Origin: Opitutaceae bacterium
GTDB taxonomy: Bacteria; Verrucomicrobiota; Verrucomicrobiia; Opitutales; Opitutaceae
DNA length: 10,411 nt
Direction: 5' to 3'
Assembly (NCBI GenBank): GCA_009919985.1
Contig: RGAX01000090.1
Location: 1 to 10,411, forward strand
Shown here: piece by piece, positions 7,196 through 10,411 of the stretch
Layout: every line of letters begins with the position of its first letter
How positions within the stretch are numbered: position 1 is the first letter of the stretch
Program-made: the position numbers and the translations under genes
Notes under the pieces: generated by a model
Seen by the model: the letters and a program-made list of their open reading frames with translations, nothing else
The model's database searches: none
Told to the model about the DNA's origin: nothing

Positions 7196-7900
7196 ATGAG
7201 TGTTCACTTGCGAGTTTTGATCGTCGATGATGAGCCCGGCGCGCGGGATTTCCTGCGCAAGCGCCTCGCGGAACATCCCGATATAGAAGTGGTAGCCGAG
7301 GCCATCTCGGTGGCTACCGCGCTCGTCTTTTGTGGCTCCTTACACCCCGATGTGATCTTCCTCGATATTAAGATGCCCCACGCCGAGGGGACCGAATTGC
7401 TCACGTTGCTTCCCGCGGATCCCCGTCCGGAGATCGTGTTTGTGACCGCCCATGATGATCGGGCCGTTGAAGCGTTTGAACTGCACGCGCTCGATTACCT
7501 CCTGAAACCTTTTTCGGCTAAACGCATGGCCGCGACGGTCAATAAACTCCAGCGCCACTTTGCGGGCCGATTGGCCAGCAAGGCGACGGGTCAGAATAGC
7601 AGCGCAGGTGCGCCGCTCGGGACTATCTGGGTCCACGCGGAAAAAGAAATGCTCCAAGTCGAACTCGCCGAGATCGCCCTAATCGAGTCCGAGGATTCCT
7701 ATTCGAGGAGCTTACCCGCGTCTGACTTTTTCCGGATCGATCGCTTCCGCATCATCAACCTGCGGCAGGTGCAGCACTTTGAACGCGTGTCGCGGGATAA
7801 AGCATTCATCCAATTGCTAGGCGTAAAAGCGCCGAAGGAATTGCGGCGGCAATCGACTCTCCGCCTGGCGCAACGCCTGAAAGACCGCGTCATCAACTGA
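7196..7900 (+). CDS. LytTR-family response regulator RR3 with internally shortened DNA-binding domain
   Basis: The 234-aa product has a complete receiver: D11/D12 (LIVDDEP), phosphoacceptor D57 (VIFLDIKMP), T84 (VFVTAHDD) and K104 (YLLKPFS). It is closely related to RR1 in this part (for example FLRKRL, VEAFEL, NKLQRHF). The LytTR domain starts near 143 (TIWVHAEKEMLQVELAEIALIESEDSYSR) but then jumps at residues 171-173 straight to SLPASDFFRIDRFRIINL. RR2 has 21 residues where RR3 has one serine, so about 20 residues (60 bp, in frame) are missing, including a strand turn and the helix that precedes the LP motif. The rest of LytTR to the C-terminus is intact and the frame is open. The protein may bind DNA poorly or not at all, or with changed specificity. 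The ATG at 7196 matches the MS... start of RR1; a weak GGA lies 7 bp upstream. It ends convergently with the Bat operon. Confidence 0.9.
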   Translation: MSVHLRVLIVDDEPGARDFLRKRLAEHPDIEVVAEAISVATALVFCGSLHPDVIFLDIKMPHAEGTELLTLLPADPRPEIVFVTAHDDRAVEAFELHALDYLLKPFSAKRMAATVNKLQRHFAGRLASKATGQNSSAGAPLGTIWVHAEKEMLQVELAEIALIESEDSYSRSLPASDFFRIDRFRIINLRQVQHFERVSRDKAFIQLLGVKAPKELRRQSTLRLAQRLKDRVIN

Positions 7901-8012
7901 GGTGCGAATCGGTCAGACACTCACTGCCTCCGCCCGAAAATGCCCCGCAAGCTCTGCCCAATAGATGGGGCGCAACCGCTAGGCAGGCAGCAGCAACTCG
8001 TTTTCAGCTTCG

Positions 8013-8037
8013 AAGCGGGGTGATGGTCACCCCGCTT
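8013..8037. terminator. Strong hairpin between convergent genes, likely bidirectional terminator
   Basis: AAGCGGGGTGA (8013-8023) and TCACCCCGCTT (8027-8037) form a perfect 11-bp stem with a TGG loop. On the plus strand the 3' arm ends in TTT; on the minus strand it ends CTTCG. It lies 113 bp after the RR3 stop and 25 bp after the batD stop, so it probably ends transcription from both sides, although the T tracts are short. Confidence 0.75.
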
Positions 8038-8061
8038 TCCCCACCGTCGCAATCAACCGCC

Positions 8062-10272
8062 TCAGCGATATAACTGCACCACCGCTTCGGTCCGCACCCA
8101 GCCGGTCTGGCCGTTGGGGAAGATCAAGCGGCTCCAACCCAAAAAAACTTGGTCAACGACGGCCAAAGAGCCCGCTGGTAAGGGCGAGGTCTTTTGGGCG
8201 TTCGTCGCTTCCGTCGGCACCGAGCGCAACAACGTCGTCTGCGCCACCACGGCGATGTTGCTTTGCGCCAGCACCCCATAGGTCCGCACACTCATCAGCG
8301 CCGACCCGCCCAGCAGGACCCCGAGCACCATCAACACCTCAGCGACACGCCGCAGCCAGACGGGTCGAGCCCGATAGTGCGCCCAAAGCCACAGGCCCAA
8401 GGCCAGAGCACAGACCAAGGCCGCCCCAGCCAAGGCCACACCCCACGCGCCCGGCGAGAGCCGACGCGCGACTCCACCCCACCCTGCGCCCGTCGCCAGC
8501 GCAACAAACGCGGGTTGATCTATGCCCGCCCGCTCTAAACTGAGGTTAAACTGCCAACGGATCGCCGCGTCTTGCGGCGCCAGACAAAAGGCCGCCAACG
8601 CGTGTGCAGCCGATTCGCTCCAACGGTTTTGTTGCGCGAGAGCCGCCGCGAGGTTGACGCGCGGGGCCGCATCACAGGGCGAGGCCGCGAGGGCGCTGCG
8701 CCACGCCGCTTCGGCTTTCTTAAAGTCACCCATGCGATACGCCTCAGATCCGGCATCGGCCCGCACTGGGAGGGATAAGAACGCGAATACGAGGAGCGCA
8801 GTCCAAGGAAAGAGGTTACGGCGCAAGAACAGCGCCTGTAGCGGCACATCGGCCAAAGGCGCATCCGACAACGCGCCTTGCGCGCGCAGTAACCAGTCGG
8901 CGGGCAACGTCTGCGTCTCGCCATAGATCACGTGGTTGGCATCGCGCCAGAGCTGCGCCCACGACAAACCCGTGCGCACGTGCCCCAAGGCTCCGGCGAT
9001 CTGCGCGGGCGTGGGCGAAGCCTCGGCGATCTCCGCAAACTCCGCCGCGGCGTGCTGCCAGGTGCGGAGGTGTTGCACGATCTGAGCACGCGACAAGCTC
9101 GCAGCCCCAGCGAGGTGCCCCAGCTCCGCTTCGATGCGTGCGCGCGCTTCGCGACGACGACGCTGCGGATCGGTCGCGTAACGTCGACTCGCGGCCAAGC
9201 GGAGCCACCACGCCACGACCACCACGAGCGGCACCACCACCAACAGCATCAAACTACTCGAGGCCAAGGGCGGCAACCCGAGGCGCGCGCCCGCGATGGG
9301 ATCGAGCGGCAATGGCGGCGGCGCCACGGGCACAGGCACCGGCACGCGATCGGCGCCGCCCGCGGAGGTGTCAACTGTGGCGGGCGGCGGGACGATGGTG
9401 CCCGGAGCGGCGGCTTCGCCGGTCACGGTGAGCGCCACGGATTCGCTCGTGAGCATCTGATAAGCGCCGGCCTTGGGGTCGAAGTAAACGAAGCGCACGG
9501 GCCCGAGTTGATACGCGCCGGGCCGACTAGGGATGAGCAACATCTCTTGCGTGAGACTGCCTTCAAAGAGTTGGCCGCGGTTCATCACGCGCTTAGTGAC
9601 TGGGGTGACGATTTGAAAATCGCGCGAGATCGTCTGCGCCGGGAGGCGGCTGATCTCGGGCCAATTGCCCGTACCCGCGAGTTCGATCGTCCACGTCACA
9701 GATTCGCCGACGGCGACCTGCGCCGCGGCGGCCTTCGCCTTGAGTGTGAAGTTGCCGACCGCCTTCGCGAACTCGACTGGGGCCGGCGTGGGCAACGGTT
9801 TGAAGTTAAGCGTCAGCGGTGCGCTCGAAAGGATAAACCCATCGGTGAGCGGTTGGCCGTTAGCGGCGATGTCGGTGACGAGGGTGAGCGGTTGGCGGCC
9901 GGGCGGGAGCACGGAGGGGCCGGCGGTGCGACCATAGGTGCGCGTGGTGCGCGTGAGATGGACTTTGTTGCGCGCTTCTTGGGTGGACGCAGACGACCAG
10001 TCCTCAGCGTTAAACTGCGGGCTGCTCCAATCGAAGGGACCGCCGAGGGATTGAAACTGCCGACGGGCCACCGTGATGTCTTCGGTGAGCGAGAAGAGTT
10101 CTCCGACCCAGAAAGTGTCGCGCTCGGTGCGCAGGGCAACGGTGGCGATCTGCGTCAAAGGTACGCCTTCGATGGCGGGCGTCGGGGCGGGCGGCGTCTG
10201 CGCCGAGAGGAGGCTCGCGGCCAAAACCCACGTCGAACCCAACAAAATAGAAGAAAGAGAACGCATAGTCAT
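8062..10272 (-). CDS. batD: BatD-like protein with C-terminal BatE-like TPR and SH3 parts
   Basis: The 736-aa product is a predicted inner-membrane protein of the Bat (Bacteroides aerotolerance) family; the molecular role of Bat proteins is not well settled. A signal peptide (about 1-24, ...AASLLSAQ) precedes an exported beta-rich BatD region (about 38-285) with the repeated pattern GESVTWTIELAGTGNWPEI and GAYQLGPVRFVYFDP. A Pro/Val-rich linker (about 290-325) leads to a membrane segment at about 338-357, then a basic, alpha-helical cytoplasmic stretch (about 363-485). A second hydrophobic segment (488-503) is followed by TPR-like repeats (about 507-580: GDFKKAEAAWRSALAASP, NLAAALAQQNRWSESAAHA). 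Two further membrane segments (about 609-631 and 644-662) precede a C-terminal SH3-like domain (about 672-735, GWSRLIFPNGQTGWV). The last part looks like BatE, so this is BatD and BatE fused in one chain. The ATG at 10272 overlaps the upstream stop as TAATG, implying translational coupling; an ATG at 10266 is an alternative. Confidence 0.88.
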   Translation of the reverse strand: MTMRSLSSILLGSTWVLAASLLSAQTPPAPTPAIEGVPLTQIATVALRTERDTFWVGELFSLTEDITVARRQFQSLGGPFDWSSPQFNAEDWSSASTQEARNKVHLTRTTRTYGRTAGPSVLPPGRQPLTLVTDIAANGQPLTDGFILSSAPLTLNFKPLPTPAPVEFAKAVGNFTLKAKAAAAQVAVGESVTWTIELAGTGNWPEISRLPAQTISRDFQIVTPVTKRVMNRGQLFEGSLTQEMLLIPSRPGAYQLGPVRFVYFDPKAGAYQMLTSESVALTVTGEAAAPGTIVPPPATVDTSAGGADRVPVPVPVAPPPLPLDPIAGARLGLPPLASSSLMLLVVVPLVVVVAWWLRLAASRRYATDPQRRRREARARIEAELGHLAGAASLSRAQIVQHLRTWQHAAAEFAEIAEASPTPAQIAGALGHVRTGLSWAQLWRDANHVIYGETQTLPADWLLRAQGALSDAPLADVPLQALFLRRNLFPWTALLVFAFLSLPVRADAGSEAYRMGDFKKAEAAWRSALAASPCDAAPRVNLAAALAQQNRWSESAAHALAAFCLAPQDAAIRWQFNLSLERAGIDQPAFVALATGAGWGGVARRLSPGAWGVALAGAALVCALALGLWLWAHYRARPVWLRRVAEVLMVLGVLLGGSALMSVRTYGVLAQSNIAVVAQTTLLRSVPTEATNAQKTSPLPAGSLAVVDQVFLGWSRLIFPNGQTGWVRTEAVVQLYR

Positions 10273-10411
10273 TACCAGTCGGGGCCCTGCGACACGAGGT
10301 CATGTCTCGTGCCTTCGAGCATTTGGAAGAGTTTGGCCGGAGCGTCTTGGCTGCGGACGTGGTCGAGTTTTTGCAGCGGTAAGATAAGTTCGGGATGTTC
10401 GTCACGCTCTT
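10272..10411 (-). CDS. C-terminal 45 residues of an upstream Bat-operon protein (5' end outside window)
   Basis: The minus-strand frame is open from the right edge to a TAA at 10274-10272 and codes ...LPLQKLDHVRSQDAPAKLFQML...QGPDW. This tail resembles the C-termini of small TPR-containing (BatC-like) or VWA (BatB-like) proteins that precede batD in Bat operons; BatC-like is my better guess from the LQKLxxVRxxDxPAxLFQM pattern, but the domains themselves are outside the window. The stop shares one base with the batD start, so the two genes are in one operon. Confidence 0.7.
   Translation of the reverse strand, partial: ERDEHPELILPLQKLDHVRSQDAPAKLFQMLEGTRHDLVSQGPDW

Noticed and set aside
7005..7199. 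64-codon plus-strand frame that overlaps the RR3 start as ATGA
   Set aside because: It spans the predicted promoter and shows no family resemblance. The opening LDRF resembles the LytTR VDRF motif, but the similarity does not continue.
8522..8926. Plus-strand 134-codon and minus-strand 129-codon frames inside the batD gene
   Set aside because: Both are Arg/Ala-rich out-of-frame shadows of the 736-aa reading frame, which carries clear TPR and membrane segments there.

Overview
The window looks like chromosomal DNA of a Verrucomicrobiota bacterium, most likely Opitutaceae. This rests on inference from three things: a secreted DUF1800 protein carrying the beta-rich N-terminal repeats that I associate with that family, a Bat-type operon with a BatD/BatE-like fusion, and a LytS/LytTR-type signalling cluster. 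Coding regions are GC-rich, the gaps between the signalling genes are richer in AT, and start codons mostly lack a clear Shine-Dalgarno sequence. I see no tRNA, rRNA, CRISPR array, insertion sequence or phage gene.

Layout. (1) Positions 1-3308, minus strand: a large secreted multidomain protein with a signal peptide, two related beta-rich repeats, a Calx-beta-like domain, a CHRD-like domain and a C-terminal DUF1800 domain. It runs off the left edge of the window. (2) Positions 3518-7900: a signalling island with one membrane sensor histidine kinase (4848-5912, plus) and three related LytTR response regulators. RR1 (3518-4332, minus) is divergent from the kinase. RR2 (about 6089-6877, plus) and RR3 (7196-7900, plus) follow it. 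(3) Positions 8062-10411, minus strand: the end of a Bat operon, with the last 45 codons of an upstream gene overlapping by one base a 736-aa BatD-like protein that also carries TPR and SH3-like parts. A strong hairpin at 8013-8037 separates RR3 from this convergent operon.

The unusual part is the signalling island. Two of the three regulators have altered DNA-binding domains. RR1 is split by a one-base frameshift exactly at a T8 run, which reads as a perfect T TTT TTT slippery heptamer, and the -1 frame continues with a complete conserved LytTR half. RR3 has an intact receiver but lacks about 20 residues from the middle of its LytTR domain. RR2 appears complete. The long gap between RR1 and the kinase holds two direct-repeat pairs, each with 21-bp periodicity, the spacing expected for LytTR-type operators. 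One element near the kinase recurs exactly ahead of the RR3 promoter. A reasonable model is a kinase that phosphorylates one or more locally duplicated regulators, with autoregulation of the island and one or two regulators decaying, diversifying or being recoded. This model is inference from sequence only.
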